A stretch of 64,000 nt of DNA from Brevundimonas sp. Root1279 (GCF_001425945.1 NZ_LMEB01000004.1:234537-298536); one strand, 5' to 3'. Positions 46,013 to 56,025 are shown, counted from the stretch's first letter. Made by a program: numbers and translations. Notes: generated by a model not told the origin, from the sequence alone.

Positions 46013-47284
46013 TCAACGCGCCATCGACACCGGAACCGGCCTTCCCAACGCCTCGGCCATGCCCTGCTGCGAGAGCAGGAAGACGACGTCGCGCTGGTGA
46101 TAATTATTCGACAGCACGATCACCGTGACGTCCTCGTCCGGCTGGTAGGTCATGAGGTTCCGGAAGCCCGACCAACTGCCTGTATGGAAGATCTGGCGAT
46201 CGAGGAAGTCAGGCGTCACGCGTCGGCCGATGCTGTTTACGAAGACGCCGTAGCCCCAGTCCCGGCGCGGGCGGCCGCGCTCCTTGGGCGTATCCGCCGG
46301 GGCATGGTCGGCGATCATCTGGGCGTAGCTCTCGGCAGTCAGCAGCTTGCCGCCGTGGAGCGCGCGCTCCCAGACCAGCAGGTCGTCCAGGGTGGAATAG
46401 AGGGCGCCGGCGCCCGGAATGATGCTGACATTGGCGTTGGGCTGCGGCGTCGGCCCGCCCTCCAGGTTGGCGTAGCCCATGACCACGCCGGAGACGCCGT
46501 CGTCGAAGCCCGTATCGGCCATGCCGAGCGGCTTGAAGAAGGCCTTCTGGAGATAATCCTGGATCGGCATCCCCGAGGCCTTCTCGACCACGGCGGCCGC
46601 CAGATTGAAGCCGGCGTTGTTGTACGAGACCTTTGTGCCGGGTGCGAACTGAAGCGGATAGCGCTCAGAGTCTGCGGTCAACTCCTCCATCGTGGCCGGG
46701 GTTACGCGACGCAGGCCCCAGCCCGGACGGGCCATCAGGTCGGGGATGCCCGAGCTGTGCGAGAGCAGGTGATGCAGGCGGATCTGCGCCCAGGCGGCCG
46801 GGCACGGCTGGATCCATTTGCATACCGGATCATCCACCGACAGCACGCCCTCGTCCTGAAGACGCAGGACGGCCGCCGCGGTGAACTGCTTGCTCACAGA
46901 TGCGAGGCGGAAACGCGAATCCAGCGCCAGCGGTTTGCCGAGGCTGCGGTCGGCGTCGCCATAGACCTGGCGATAGAGGACCTGGTCGCCCTTGGCCACC
47001 AGGATGCCGCCCGTGAACTGGCCCGTCGGCCCCCAGCGATCAAGCTGCGCCTTCAGGTGCGGCAGGGCTTCGATGACGACAAGCGGCGGCCGCGGCGCCG
47101 GCGGCTCGGCCGCCGCGGCGGTCTCGAACTGCGGCTGGGGGCGAACCGTGAACCAGGCGACGGTCCCGACGACCAGCAACACCAGGCCGACGATGACGGC
47201 GATCGTCAGGCGAGGGTGGCCGCCCGAGTGACGGGGAACGTTGTACAAAGGCCTAGACGTCGTAATCCAGCCCGAACTGGGCAT
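46013..47284 (-). CDS. Serine beta-lactamase-like hydrolase (class C/PBP fold)
   Basis: 423 residues from ATG 47284, overlapping era by 32 bases; a TTG at 47248 just after the era stop is an equally plausible start. An N-terminal transmembrane helix (IAVIVGLVLLVVGTVAWF) anchors a periplasmic domain with catalytic SVSK, YNN (Tyr), HTGSWSG (in place of KTG). These proteins may be esterases, peptidases or beta-lactamase-like enzymes; function unknown. It is downstream of era on the same strand. Confidence 0.88.
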   Translation of the reverse strand: MPSSGWITTSRPLYNVPRHSGGHPRLTIAVIVGLVLLVVGTVAWFTVRPQPQFETAAAAEPPAPRPPLVVIEALPHLKAQLDRWGPTGQFTGGILVAKGDQVLYRQVYGDADRSLGKPLALDSRFRLASVSKQFTAAAVLRLQDEGVLSVDDPVCKWIQPCPAAWAQIRLHHLLSHSSGIPDLMARPGWGLRRVTPATMEELTADSERYPLQFAPGTKVSYNNAGFNLAAAVVEKASGMPIQDYLQKAFFKPLGMADTGFDDGVSGVVMGYANLEGGPTPQPNANVSIIPGAGALYSTLDDLLVWERALHGGKLLTAESYAQMIADHAPADTPKERGRPRRDWGYGVFVNSIGRRVTPDFLDRQIFHTGSWSGFRNLMTYQPDEDVTVIVLSNNYHQRDVVFLLSQQGMAEALGRPVPVSMAR

Positions 47285-48200
47285 AGAGGGCGCGGGAATC
47301 CTGCCACTTCGGGTCCACCTTGACCGTCAGGAACAGGTGGACCTGGCGATCCAGCAGGAGGTTCAGTTCTTCGCGGGACTTCTGGCCGATCCACTTCAGG
47401 GTCTGGCCGCCCTTGCCCAGCACGATGGGCCGCTGGCTCTCGCGCTCGACATAGATGGTCTGCTCGATGCGCACCGAGCCGTCGGCGCGATCCTCGAACG
47501 AAGTGGTCTCGACCGCCGCAGAATAGGGCAGCTCCTCGTGAACCCTCAGATAGACCTTCTCACGGGTGATCTCGGCCGCCAGGACGCGCATCGGCACGTC
47601 GGCCGACTGGTCTTCTGGATAGAGCCAAGGCCCTGCCGGCATGGCCATGGCCAGCCGCTGCTTCAGGTCGTCGACCCCGTCGCCGCTGAGGGCGGAGATC
47701 ATGTAGACCTCCGAATAGACGCCGGTTTCGAACAGTTGATGCGACAGCGCCAGCAGGGTGTCGCGGCGCATGCCGTCGATCTTGTTCAGGGCCAGGATGA
47801 CCTTGGTGTCGGTCGCCTTGAGGTTGGCGATGATGGTCTCAGTGTCCTCGGCCGAGCGGCGGTCCGCGGCCGTGCCGTCCTTGCCCTCGGCGGCGATGTG
47901 CGACGCGGCGTCGATCAGGTGTACGACCACGTCGGCGTCCTCGGCCCCACCCCACGCCGAGGCGACCATGGCGCGGTCCAGGCGACGGCGGGGCGTGAAG
48001 ATGCCGGGCGTGTCGACAAGCACGATCTGGGCGTCGCCTTCCATGGCGATGCCGCGCACAGGAAAGCGCGTGGTCTGGACCTTCTGGGTGACGATCGAGA
48101 CCTTGGTTCCGGTCAGACGATTGACCAGCGTGGACTTGCCGGCGTTGGGAGCGCCGATGATCGCGGCGAAGCCGGCCCGCTGGTTTTCTTGGTCGGTCAA
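47253..48200 (-). CDS. era: GTPase Era
   Basis: 315 residues, TTG 48200 overlapping the rnc stop (TTGA). G1 GAPNAGKSTL, G3 DTPGI, G4 NKID, G5 SALSG are followed by the KH domain with VYLRVHEELPYSA and IGQKSREELNLLLDRQVHL. Era binds the 3' end of 16S rRNA in 30S assembly. It ends the rnc-era couple of the minus-strand operon. Confidence 0.97.
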   Translation of the reverse strand: MTDQENQRAGFAAIIGAPNAGKSTLVNRLTGTKVSIVTQKVQTTRFPVRGIAMEGDAQIVLVDTPGIFTPRRRLDRAMVASAWGGAEDADVVVHLIDAASHIAAEGKDGTAADRRSAEDTETIIANLKATDTKVILALNKIDGMRRDTLLALSHQLFETGVYSEVYMISALSGDGVDDLKQRLAMAMPAGPWLYPEDQSADVPMRVLAAEITREKVYLRVHEELPYSAAVETTSFEDRADGSVRIEQTIYVERESQRPIVLGKGGQTLKWIGQKSREELNLLLDRQVHLFLTVKVDPKWQDSRALYAQFGLDYDV

Positions 48201-48913
48201 ATCACGCCTTCACGCTGCAGCAGGCCGGTAGCGGCCGCTTTCTCAGCGTCCTGACGCGATCGCCCCTGTGCGGTCAAGGGCGCATATCCGGCAACGCTTG
48301 CCTCGACTGTGAATGTCGGGGCGTGGTCCGAGCCGGTCCGTTCGACGATCCGGTAGGTTGGGAGCGGTCGTCCCTGCCCGAGGGCCCACTCTTGCAGGGC
48401 CGATTTCGGGTTGGTCAGCGACTTGCGCGCCGGCGCGGCCAACTCCTGCGCCCAGGCCTTTTCAAAGACGACGCGGGCCGCCTCGATCCCGGCGTCCAGC
48501 CACACCGCGGCGAGGATCGCCTCCATGGCGTCGCCCAGAACGCCTTCGCGACGGCGCCCGCCCTGCTTGGCCTCGCCGGGCGACAGCCGCATGGCCGGTC
48601 CGACCCCCAGCGCTTCGGCGCAGCGGGCGCAGGCGGCCTTGTCGACCAGGGCGTGCAGGCGCGACGACATCTCGCCCTCGTCGGCCGACGGCAGGTCGCG
48701 CATCAGGCGGTCGGCGACCAGCAGGCCGAGCACCCGGTCGCCCAGGAACTCCATCCGCTGGTTGTCCAGGAACGGCCGGCCCCGGGCGTCGCGCTCCGCC
48801 CCCTCCCCCACGCTGGCGTGGGTGAGGGCCTGCTCGAGCAGAGCCGGGTTGCGGAATTCGTGACCGAGATTGCGCGCCAGGACGGCGACCGCTTCGGCGC
48901 GCCGGTCAGTCAT
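48197..48913 (-). CDS. rnc: Ribonuclease III
   Basis: 238 residues from ATG 48913, which overlaps the lepB stop as TAATG. The nuclease domain has the signature NQRMEFLGDRVLGLLVAD and the catalytic GDAMEAILAAVWLD; the dsRNA-binding domain follows (NPKSALQEWALGQGRPLPTY, GRSRQDAEKAAATGLL). It processes rRNA precursors and other double-stranded RNAs. Coupled to lepB and era by overlaps. Confidence 0.97.
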   Translation of the reverse strand: MTDRRAEAVAVLARNLGHEFRNPALLEQALTHASVGEGAERDARGRPFLDNQRMEFLGDRVLGLLVADRLMRDLPSADEGEMSSRLHALVDKAACARCAEALGVGPAMRLSPGEAKQGGRRREGVLGDAMEAILAAVWLDAGIEAARVVFEKAWAQELAAPARKSLTNPKSALQEWALGQGRPLPTYRIVERTGSDHAPTFTVEASVAGYAPLTAQGRSRQDAEKAAATGLLQREGVI

Positions 48914-50178
48914 TATTGGAGAACGTTGAAGAACCGGCTCGGGCGGACCTTCGAGAACCAGCTCACCGGGTTCCAGAGCGAGGCGCCCGGCTCCCACGAG
49001 AACAGGATGATCTCGGCCTTGCCGACCAGGTTTTCCGCCGGAACCATGCCCACGCCCGACGACGCGTCCATGCGGCTGTCCTGCGAGTTATCCCGATTGT
49101 CGCCCATCATGAAGTAGTGACCGGCCGGGACTTCGAACTCGACAGTGTCGTCCAGGTCGTTGCCCGGGCCGAAGTCCTGCACAGTGAACGACCTTCCTTC
49201 CGGCGTGGTCTCACGCGCCTGGATCAGCGGCATGCCGTACATGTTGGTGAGGTCGGCCTCGCTGACCACGACATCCTTCACCGGCTGACCGTTGATGTGC
49301 AGGACGTTGTTGATCATCTGCACCTTGTCGCCCGGCAGGCCGATCACGCGCTTGATGTAGTCGGTCTTGTTGTCGCGCGGCAGCTTGAAGACGACAATGT
49401 CGCCCCGCTTCGGCGACTGGCCGAAGATGCGGCCCTCGAACAGCGGCGGGCTGAACGGGATCGAGTGCTTCGAATAGCCGTAGCTCCACTTCGACACGAC
49501 GATGTAGTCGCCCTCATAGAGGTTCGGCTCCATCGAGGCCGAAGGAATGGTGAACGGCTGGAACAGGAAGATGCGCAGAACCAGCGCGATCAGGAGGGCG
49601 AAGACGATCGTCTTGATGATCTCGAAGGTCTCGTTGCCTCCGCCGCCCTTCTTGCCCTTCTTGCCCTTACCGCGGGCGTAGACCGGGGTAGAGTCCACGT
49701 CCTCGAACGGCGCGTCGCCGGAGTCGCTCCAGACCGGCTTCTTCGAGCCCGCGGCGGCGGCGGTCGCGGCTGCGGCGGCAGCAACGGCTACGGCCGGCGC
49801 ATGGTGGTCGTCGTGCGCCGGCGCGTGGTCGTGCGACGCGCCCGCGTGGCCATGGTCATCATGGCCGTGGGCGTCATGAGCGTGAGCCTCGTGACCGTGA
49901 CCATGATCATCGGCGTGGGACGCATGCGCATCGTGCCCGTGAGCGTCATGGCCGTGTCCATCGTCGCCGTGGGCGTCATGAGCGTGCACGTCATCCCCGT
50001 GCGCGTCGTGCGCGGCATGGCCGTGAGCGTCGCCGTGACCGTGATCAGCGGCGTGATGCGGCTCCGCCGGATGGGCGTCATGGCCGTGGTCGCCGTGCCC
50101 GTGATCGTCGTGCCCGTGGCCGGCGCCGTGGCCGGCGTCGTGGCCATGATCGTCGTGCGGCTTGTGTTCGTCGCTCAT
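48913..50178 (-). CDS. lepB: Signal peptidase I with a His-rich N-terminal extension
   Basis: 421 residues, against about 250-330 for usual LepB. Residues 1-127 are a low-complexity His/Asp/Gly/Ala region with 43 His (repeats of HDAHGHD, HGHG), followed by an Ala-run (130-143), a linker with KGKKGKKGGGG, and the transmembrane helix near 186-203. The catalytic dyad is intact: S215 in PSASMEP and K276 in DYIKRVIG; GDNRDNSQDSR is also present. It removes signal peptides on the outer face of the membrane. The His region would lie in the cytoplasm ahead of the helix, possibly binding Zn, Ni or Cu, which is inference. Confidence 0.95.
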   Translation of the reverse strand: MSDEHKPHDDHGHDAGHGAGHGHDDHGHGDHGHDAHPAEPHHAADHGHGDAHGHAAHDAHGDDVHAHDAHGDDGHGHDAHGHDAHASHADDHGHGHEAHAHDAHGHDDHGHAGASHDHAPAHDDHHAPAVAVAAAAAATAAAAGSKKPVWSDSGDAPFEDVDSTPVYARGKGKKGKKGGGGNETFEIIKTIVFALLIALVLRIFLFQPFTIPSASMEPNLYEGDYIVVSKWSYGYSKHSIPFSPPLFEGRIFGQSPKRGDIVVFKLPRDNKTDYIKRVIGLPGDKVQMINNVLHINGQPVKDVVVSEADLTNMYGMPLIQARETTPEGRSFTVQDFGPGNDLDDTVEFEVPAGHYFMMGDNRDNSQDSRMDASSGVGMVPAENLVGKAEIILFSWEPGASLWNPVSWFSKVRPSRFFNVLQ

Positions 50179-50236
50179 CTTGAACCTATCCCCCGCCGCT
50201 GCGCGCGGTCTTCAAGCCGCAAGCGGTATAACGTGA

Positions 50237-50638
50237 TTAAGATATCGGCAAGGCTTCGATCACCACGAACGCGAGCGCATAGGGATGCTCATCACTCAGC
50301 GTTAGGTGAATTTTCGGCTCGTACCCGGACGGCGTCAGACGCGCCAGGTGCTCGGCCGCGTGCCCGGTCAGCACCATCGTCGGCTGGCCGGACGGGAGGT
50401 TCGCCACGCCCATGTCGCGCCAGTAGACATCCGCCCGCATGCCCGTGCCCAGCGCCTTGGCGCAGGCCTCCTTAGCTGCGAACCGCTTGGCGTAGCTCCA
50501 GGCGGGCTGGGGCTTTCGATCCGAACGGCGCCGCTCCAGCTCGGTGAAACAGCGCTCCTTGAAGCGGTCTCCGAACCGATCCAGCGAGTTCTGGATGCGC
50601 CGGATGTCCGACAGGTCCGTGCCGACGCCGATGATCAT
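50237..50638 (-). CDS. acpS: Holo-ACP synthase
   Basis: 133 residues. [22 protein letters not shown] contains the Mg-binding Asp, and [17 protein letters not shown] is the second motif with the catalytic Glu. AcpS transfers 4'-phosphopantetheine to acyl carrier protein. Its ATG overlaps the pdxJ stop (ATGA). 58 bases separate it from lepB. Confidence 0.96.
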   Translation of the reverse strand: MIIGVGTDLSDIRRIQNSLDRFGDRFKERCFTELERRRSDRKPQPAWSYAKRFAAKEACAKALGTGMRADVYWRDMGVANLPSGQPTMVLTGHAAEHLARLTPSGYEPKIHLTLSDEHPYALAFVVIEALPIS

Positions 50639-51384
50639 GCCGTCGCCTCGCAGGCCCGATCCATGGCGGCGCGCATCCGGTGGATGGCGTTGGTCAGACC
50701 CACGAAGACGGCCTCGCCGATCAGGAAATGGCCGATATTGAGTTCGCGGACCTCAGCGATGCCCATCATGTCGGCGGCGGTCTCGTAGTCGAGGCCATGT
50801 CCGGCGTGAACTTCCAGGCCCAGATCGACAGCCCGGCTGGCTGCAGCCTGCAGCCTGTCGAACTCGATAGCCCGGTCATCTCCGGACAGGTGACAGTAGC
50901 GGCCGGTATGGAACTCCACGACCTGGGCCCCGACCGCGTGGGCCGCCTCGACCTGTTCGATGGACGGCTCGATGAACAGCGACACCCGGACGCCCACGTC
51001 CGCGAGCGCCTTGGCGACTGGGCCGATACGCGCTTCATGACCGGCGACCGCCAGCCCGCCCTCGGTCGTGACCTCATCGCGCCGCTCAGGCACCAGGCAG
51101 GCCGCATGGGGACGGTGCCGCAGGGCGATGGCCAGCATCTCGTCGGTGACGGCCATCTCGAGGTTCAGGGGCCGTCCGGCCTCGGCGCACAGATCGCTCA
51201 GGGCTTCGATGTCGGTGTCAGTGATGTGCCGACGGTCTTCGCGCAGGTGCGCCGTGATCCCGTCGGCGCCCGCGGCCAGGGCCTCGCGCGCGGCGCGGAC
51301 CGGATCCGGGTGCACGCCGCCACGGGCGTTCCGAACGGTCGCCACGTGGTCGATGTTGACGCCCAGCCTGACCCGTCCAGACAT
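50635..51384 (-). CDS. pdxJ: Pyridoxine 5'-phosphate synthase
   Basis: 249 residues. The sequence [18 protein letters not shown] at the N-terminus and [11 protein letters not shown], then [15 protein letters not shown], are typical of PdxJ, the TIM-barrel enzyme that condenses 1-deoxyxylulose 5-phosphate with aminoacetone phosphate to make PNP, a vitamin B6 form. Between pyrE (3 bases) and acpS (overlap). Confidence 0.97.
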   Translation of the reverse strand: MSGRVRLGVNIDHVATVRNARGGVHPDPVRAAREALAAGADGITAHLREDRRHITDTDIEALSDLCAEAGRPLNLEMAVTDEMLAIALRHRPHAACLVPERRDEVTTEGGLAVAGHEARIGPVAKALADVGVRVSLFIEPSIEQVEAAHAVGAQVVEFHTGRYCHLSGDDRAIEFDRLQAAASRAVDLGLEVHAGHGLDYETAADMMGIAEVRELNIGHFLIGEAVFVGLTNAIHRMRAAMDRACEATA

Positions 51385-51387
51385 GCC

Positions 51388-51978
51388 TTACCCCTTGCTC
51401 GCCAGCCGCCGGCTGCCCGGGTCCTCGACCGGCACGGCCGCCAGATCAGCCGGAAGGGCGTCGGCCGGATAGGCCGGCACGTCCAAGGTGGCGAGGGCGA
51501 TCAGCGGCACGCCGACGTCGGCGCGGCCACCCGAGCGATCGACGATGCAGGCCGCCGCGATCACGTCGCCGCCGGCCTTGCGGATGGCCTCGATGCACTC
51601 GCGCGAGCTCAGACCCGTCGTGACGATGTCCTCGACCATGACCACCTTCTGGCCCGGCTCGACATGGAAGCCGCGACGAAGCTTGAACTCGCCGCCCTCG
51701 CGCTCGACGTACATCGAGGGGACCTCAAGCCAGCGGGCGGTCTCGTAGCCCGGGATGATGCCGCCGACGGCCGGTGAGATGGCCACGTCGACGGTACCGA
51801 CGGCCGCGGTGATCTTCTCGGCCAGCGCCTTGCAGAGGCGGGCGCAGCGCTCGGCGTTCATGAACACCAGGTTCTTCTGCAGGAAGACCGGGCTGTGCAG
51901 GCCGGAGGACAGGACGAAGTGGCCTTCGCGCAGGGCGCCGGCGTCGCGGAATTCTTGGAGAACGTCTTCAGAGGTCAT
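51388..51978 (-). CDS. pyrE: Orotate phosphoribosyltransferase
   Basis: 196 residues. The PRPP-binding motif [16 protein letters not shown] is clear; [15 protein letters not shown] and [14 protein letters not shown] complete the fold. It converts orotate and PRPP to OMP in pyrimidine synthesis. It is 10 bases downstream of the LOG gene and 3 bases upstream of pdxJ. Confidence 0.97.
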   Translation of the reverse strand: MTSEDVLQEFRDAGALREGHFVLSSGLHSPVFLQKNLVFMNAERCARLCKALAEKITAAVGTVDVAISPAVGGIIPGYETARWLEVPSMYVEREGGEFKLRRGFHVEPGQKVVMVEDIVTTGLSSRECIEAIRKAGGDVIAAACIVDRSGGRADVGVPLIALATLDVPAYPADALPADLAAVPVEDPGSRRLASKG

Positions 51979-51988
51979 GGCGCTTCCC

Positions 51989-52810
51989 CTACCCCGTCAC
52001 GGCCTCGCTTTGAAGGGCGGGTTGGTGGGGATCAGGTACGCTCTCTTCGCCGGGGCGCAACCCACGGGCCAGAAGTTCCGCCCAGACGCCCTCCGCGTCT
52101 TCGGCGAAGCTCATCAGATCCAGGTCCTCCGGCGCCACCATGCCGTTCTCGACCAGGGCGTCGAAGCCGACAACCGAAGTCCAGTAGGCCTTGTCCACCA
52201 GCACGATCGGGATCGCCTTTTCCTTCCCGGTCTGGCGTAGGGTCAGGATCTCGAACAATTCGTCAAAGGTCCCGAAACCGCCCGGAAAAACCACCAGGGC
52301 ATTGGCGCGCATGGCGAAATGCATCTTGCGCATGGCGAAGTAGTGGAAGCGGAACGTCAGCTCCGGCGTCGACCAGGCGTTGGGCTCCTGCTCGTGCGGC
52401 AGGGTGATGTTGAAACCGATGGAGGGGGCGCCGACCTCGGAGGCGCCGCGGTTGACGGCCTCCATGATCCCCGGCCCGCCGCCGGTGGCGATCACATTAT
52501 CGCGCGGCTGGCCGATCGTGCCGCGCATGGCCCCGCCACGCTCGGAAGCGATCCGGCCGAACAGCCGCGCCTGCTCGTACCAGTGACCGTGTTTGCCGGC
52601 CTGGCCTTCACGCACTCGCGCGCCTCCGAACACGACGATCGTCGAGCGCACGCCCCACGCCCGCAGCGCCTCCTCCGCCTTGGCGTACTCCATCAGGAAG
52701 CGCACGCCGCGCATCGAATCGCCGAGCAGGAAATCCTGGTCCAGCGCCGCCAGCCGATAGGACGGCGAGTCCAGCTGGGCGCTGTTGGCGAGGCGATCAG
52801 GCTCGCTCAC
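51989..52810 (-). CDS. LOG-family (TIGR00730) Rossmann-fold protein
   Basis: 273 residues, longer than classic LOG. Motifs: [14 protein letters not shown] (110-123) and [21 protein letters not shown] (176-196), the nucleotide-binding pair of this family; VVFGGARV at the N-terminal strand. Members act as cytokinin-activating or nucleotide-5'-monophosphate phosphoribohydrolases. Overlaps the rsh stop by 4 bases and precedes pyrE. Confidence 0.9.
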   Translation of the reverse strand: MSEPDRLANSAQLDSPSYRLAALDQDFLLGDSMRGVRFLMEYAKAEEALRAWGVRSTIVVFGGARVREGQAGKHGHWYEQARLFGRIASERGGAMRGTIGQPRDNVIATGGGPGIMEAVNRGASEVGAPSIGFNITLPHEQEPNAWSTPELTFRFHYFAMRKMHFAMRANALVVFPGGFGTFDELFEILTLRQTGKEKAIPIVLVDKAYWTSVVGFDALVENGMVAPEDLDLMSFAEDAEGVWAELLARGLRPGEESVPDPHQPALQSEAVTG

Positions 52811-55053
52811 CCCCGAGCCCGCTCCACGGTGTCGACGGAAGGATTGGTGCGCAGCGCCGCCATGATCGCCGTGGCGTGCTTGGCGTCCTCGACCTCCATG
52901 TCGATATCGACATCAAAGAAGTCCTGCTGCCGGTGACTCATCACCAGGTTCAGGATGTTGCCGCCGGCCTCGCCGATGATGGTGGCGACCTGGCCAAGCA
53001 CGCCGGGGGCGTTCTTGATGGTGGCCCGAATGCGCGCCGCAGCCACAGCGCCCTGCTCCGCCTGGGGCGTCCACTGCAGGTCCTGCCAGACGGAATCGTC
53101 GTCGGCGAAGTCGGCGAGGCGCTGGCAGTCGATGGTGTGCACCGTCAGGCCGACGTCGGGCTCCAGGATGCCGACGATGCGGTCGCCCGGCACGGGCGAG
53201 CAGCAGTGGCCGAAGTGGACGCTGACGCCCGGGGTCAGGCCGCCGCCGCGCACGAACAGCCGCGCCTGATCGTCGCCGATGCGCTTGCGATCGGGCCCGG
53301 CCTTCAGGCGCCCCTTAAGCGCCGGAAACAGAGTCTCGCCGACCTTCGCCGCCGACAGACGACCCCGTCCGATCGCCTCGAACAGGTCCTCGTCGCCGGC
53401 GAAGCCGAGCGTCTCCAGGGCCGGGCGCAGGGTGACGTCGGCCTGGCTCTTGCCGGCCCGCCCCAGCGTCTGCTCGAGCGTCGCCTTGCCCAGCTTCTGG
53501 AACTCGCCGCGCTCCGACGTACGGATATGCCGACGGATCGCCGAACGGGCGCGGCCGGTGACGGTCAGCGAGCGCCAGTCGACCGGGATCTCGCGCTTGG
53601 CGCCGCGGATGATCTCGACCACGTCGCCGTTCTGAAGCTGGGTCCGCATCGGCTTCAACTCGCCGTTGATCTTGGCGCCCACCGCAGTGTCGCCGACCTC
53701 GGTGTGGACGGCATAGGCGAAGTCCAGCGGCATGCCGCCGCGCGGCAGGGTGATCAGCGCGCCCTTGGGCGTGAAGACGAAGACCTGGTCGAGATACATC
53801 TCGAGCTTGGCGTGCTCGACCCAGTCCTCGCCGCCCTCGCCGTGCTCGATGACCTGCACGAGGTGCCGCAGGTTCTGCAGCGGATCGCGCCCGCCGTCCC
53901 GCTCCATGGCCTCCTTGTCGAAGCCATAGCTCTTGTTCTTGTAGGCCCAGTGCGCGGCCACGCCGTCCTCGGCCACGCGGTCCATGGCCTCGGTGCGGAT
54001 CTGCATCTCGATCCGCAGGCCCGACGGTCCGACCACGGTGGTGTGGAGCGAGCGGTAGTTGTTCGACTTGGGCGTCGAGATGAAGTCCTTGAACCGCTCC
54101 GGCACCATCGGCCAGGCGCGGTGGATGACGCCCAGGGCGCGATAGCAGTCGTCCTCGGCTTCGACGATCACGCGGAAGCCGTAGATGTCCGACAGGGATG
54201 AGAAGCCGACGGACTTGCGCTGCAGCTTGCGCCAGATCGAGTACGGCGTCTTCTGGCGGCCATAGACGTTGGCCTTGACGCCGGCTTCGGCGAGGACCCG
54301 TTCGACTTCGCTCGACACGCCGTCGATGGCGCGCCCGTGCTCCAGCTTCAACGCCTCCAGGCGGCGCTCGATGGCCGTGCGGGCGGTCGGGTTCAGATGC
54401 TCGAAGGCCAGTTCTTCCAGCTCGGTGGCGATCGAGTGGATGCCAATGGAGCGGCCCAGCGGCGCATAGACTTCCAGCGTCTCGCGGCTGATGCGCTCGC
54501 GCTTCTCCGGCTTGACGTATTTCAGCGTCCGCATGTTGTGCAGACGGTCCGCCAGCTTCACCAGCAGGACGCGCACGTCCTTGGAGATGGCCAGGATGAA
54601 TTTACGCAGGTTCTCGGCCTGGCGCGTGTGCTCGGCCTGGAGTTCCAGCCGGCTCAGCTTGGTGACGCCCTCGACCAGGACGGCGATCTCCTCGCCGAAC
54701 ATGCCGGCGATGTCGTCCCGGGTGGCCGAAGTGTCTTCGACGACATCGTGCAGCAGGGCCGTGACGATGGTCGCCGTGTCGAGCCGGTAGTCGGTGAGGA
54801 TGCCTGCGACCTGGATCGGATGGGCGAAATACGGATCGCCCGAGGCCCGCAGCTGCGAGCCGTGCATCTTCATGGCGTAGACATAGGCCCTGTTCAGCAG
54901 GGCCTCGTCTGCGGTCGGGTCGTAGGCCCGAACCGCCTCGACCAGCTCGAATTGACGAAGCACCCGCGCCTTGGGCTCGGGTGCTTCAACCGCCGGACGT
55001 TCGCCGTCCGGCTCATTCAGATTCGCAGCTTTCAGAGACGGCGCGGGCGACAA
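52807..55053 (-). CDS. rsh: RelA/SpoT bifunctional (p)ppGpp synthetase/hydrolase
   Basis: 748 residues with the full domain order: hydrolase (HD domain, HPIQVAGIL and ALLHDVVEDT), synthetase (GRQKTPYSIWRKLQRKSVGF and IYGFRVIVEAEDD), TGS (GALITLPRGGMPLDFAYAVHTEVGD), zinc-finger/helical and a C-terminal ACT domain (ENAPGVLG-like, KNAPGVLGQVATIIGEAGG). Typical of the single Rsh/SpoT of alphaproteobacteria. Located after rpoZ, as in many relatives. Confidence 0.97.
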   Translation of the reverse strand: MSPAPSLKAANLNEPDGERPAVEAPEPKARVLRQFELVEAVRAYDPTADEALLNRAYVYAMKMHGSQLRASGDPYFAHPIQVAGILTDYRLDTATIVTALLHDVVEDTSATRDDIAGMFGEEIAVLVEGVTKLSRLELQAEHTRQAENLRKFILAISKDVRVLLVKLADRLHNMRTLKYVKPEKRERISRETLEVYAPLGRSIGIHSIATELEELAFEHLNPTARTAIERRLEALKLEHGRAIDGVSSEVERVLAEAGVKANVYGRQKTPYSIWRKLQRKSVGFSSLSDIYGFRVIVEAEDDCYRALGVIHRAWPMVPERFKDFISTPKSNNYRSLHTTVVGPSGLRIEMQIRTEAMDRVAEDGVAAHWAYKNKSYGFDKEAMERDGGRDPLQNLRHLVQVIEHGEGGEDWVEHAKLEMYLDQVFVFTPKGALITLPRGGMPLDFAYAVHTEVGDTAVGAKINGELKPMRTQLQNGDVVEIIRGAKREIPVDWRSLTVTGRARSAIRRHIRTSERGEFQKLGKATLEQTLGRAGKSQADVTLRPALETLGFAGDEDLFEAIGRGRLSAAKVGETLFPALKGRLKAGPDRKRIGDDQARLFVRGGGLTPGVSVHFGHCCSPVPGDRIVGILEPDVGLTVHTIDCQRLADFADDDSVWQDLQWTPQAEQGAVAAARIRATIKNAPGVLGQVATIIGEAGGNILNLVMSHRQQDFFDVDIDMEVEDAKHATAIMAALRTNPSVDTVERARG

Positions 55054-55097
55054 GGGCCGCGCCGGCAGGATAGTGATACCGTTGGCGGGATCGGCCG

Positions 55098-55457
55098 TCA
55101 GTACCGCTCCTCCTGACCGCCGTCGCGGTCGCTTTGCAGCGCGCGGATCAGCTCGGCTTCAGCCATGTTCATGTGCTGCGGCTCAGCCAGCAGCGCGACG
55201 GTCTCGGCTTCGTCCTCAGCTTCGGTCCGCTCATCGACACGCTGCAGCGTGGTGATGATGGTTTCCTGCAGCTCGTCCGGCACGACGGTGTCGTCGGCCA
55301 GCTCGCGCAGCGCCACGACCGGGTTCTTGTCGTTGTCGCGATCGATGGTCAGAGCCGCGCCGTTAGCGATGGCCCGGGCGCGGTGGCCGGCCAGCAGAAC
55401 CAGACCAAAGCGGTTCGGCACCTTCTCGATGCAGTCTTCGACAGTGACGCGGGCCAT
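55098..55457 (-). CDS. rpoZ: RNA polymerase omega subunit
   Basis: 119 residues from ATG 55457 (the longer frame to 55559 is not supported). [30 protein letters not shown] is the classical omega N-terminus, followed by [12 protein letters not shown]. The acidic C-terminus is typical for this group. Omega helps assemble RNA polymerase and mediates ppGpp binding; its adjacency to rsh is common. Confidence 0.97.
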   Translation of the reverse strand: MARVTVEDCIEKVPNRFGLVLLAGHRARAIANGAALTIDRDNDKNPVVALRELADDTVVPDELQETIITTLQRVDERTEAEDEAETVALLAEPQHMNMAEAELIRALQSDRDGGQEERY

Positions 55458-55578
55458 GAAAATCCTCGGGCGCGGGGGAGAACCGAACAAAATATAGACG
55501 CGGGCGCAATTGTGCAACGCCGCAAAGGCCGGAATGGAGCGTTGCGGCGGGATTTCCACCCCGCCGCAACCGTTCGGG

Positions 55579-56025
55579 TCAGTTGACCGAGGTCGCCGTC
55601 GCCGCCGGAATCGGCGCGGCCGGGTCGATCGGCGTCATCTCGACGGCCGGATCCGCCAGGGTCTCGGTGAGCGCCGGATCCGCCGACGGCGACGACATCA
55701 CCAGAGCGCCGAGCGCGATCGCCACCACCGGCGCGACATAAGCCCAGTACCGGGTCGGCACGAAGAAGAGCGAGCCGGCGTGCGGTTTGACCACAATGCG
55801 CTGCTGCGTGGCTTCGTCGATGTAGGCGCGGCCCTGGCCGCTTTCGATCTTCCGCGCGAGGAAGAAGGAGCCGAGACCGGCGATCAGACCGCCGATGATG
55901 ATCGCAACCGCAATGGCGACATCAGGATCCTGCGACACCATCGAACCAACCGGGAAGCCGATGAAGCACCCGACGACAAAGAATACGGCGACCAGGAATC
56001 CCCAGCCGGACCAGACGATAAACAT
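55579..56025 (-). CDS. Small membrane protein, unknown
   Basis: 148 residues from ATG 56025 with a G-run upstream; in-frame 56055 is possible. Two N-terminal membrane helices ([23 protein letters not shown] and [21 protein letters not shown]), a short loop with [40 protein letters not shown] containing a third helix, and an Ala/Pro/Thr-rich tail. It resembles proteins that occur near rpoZ in relatives, but no family is recognised. 121 bases separate it from rpoZ. Confidence 0.75.
   Translation of the reverse strand: MFIVWSGWGFLVAVFFVVGCFIGFPVGSMVSQDPDVAIAVAIIIGGLIAGLGSFFLARKIESGQGRAYIDEATQQRIVVKPHAGSLFFVPTRYWAYVAPVVAIALGALVMSSPSADPALTETLADPAVEMTPIDPAAPIPAATATSVN

Noticed and set aside
49788..50147. 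Minus-strand alternative frame in the His-rich region giving a Thr/Met/Arg-rich protein
   Set aside because: It is the out-of-frame shadow of the repetitive lepB N-terminus, which is in frame with the catalytic domain.
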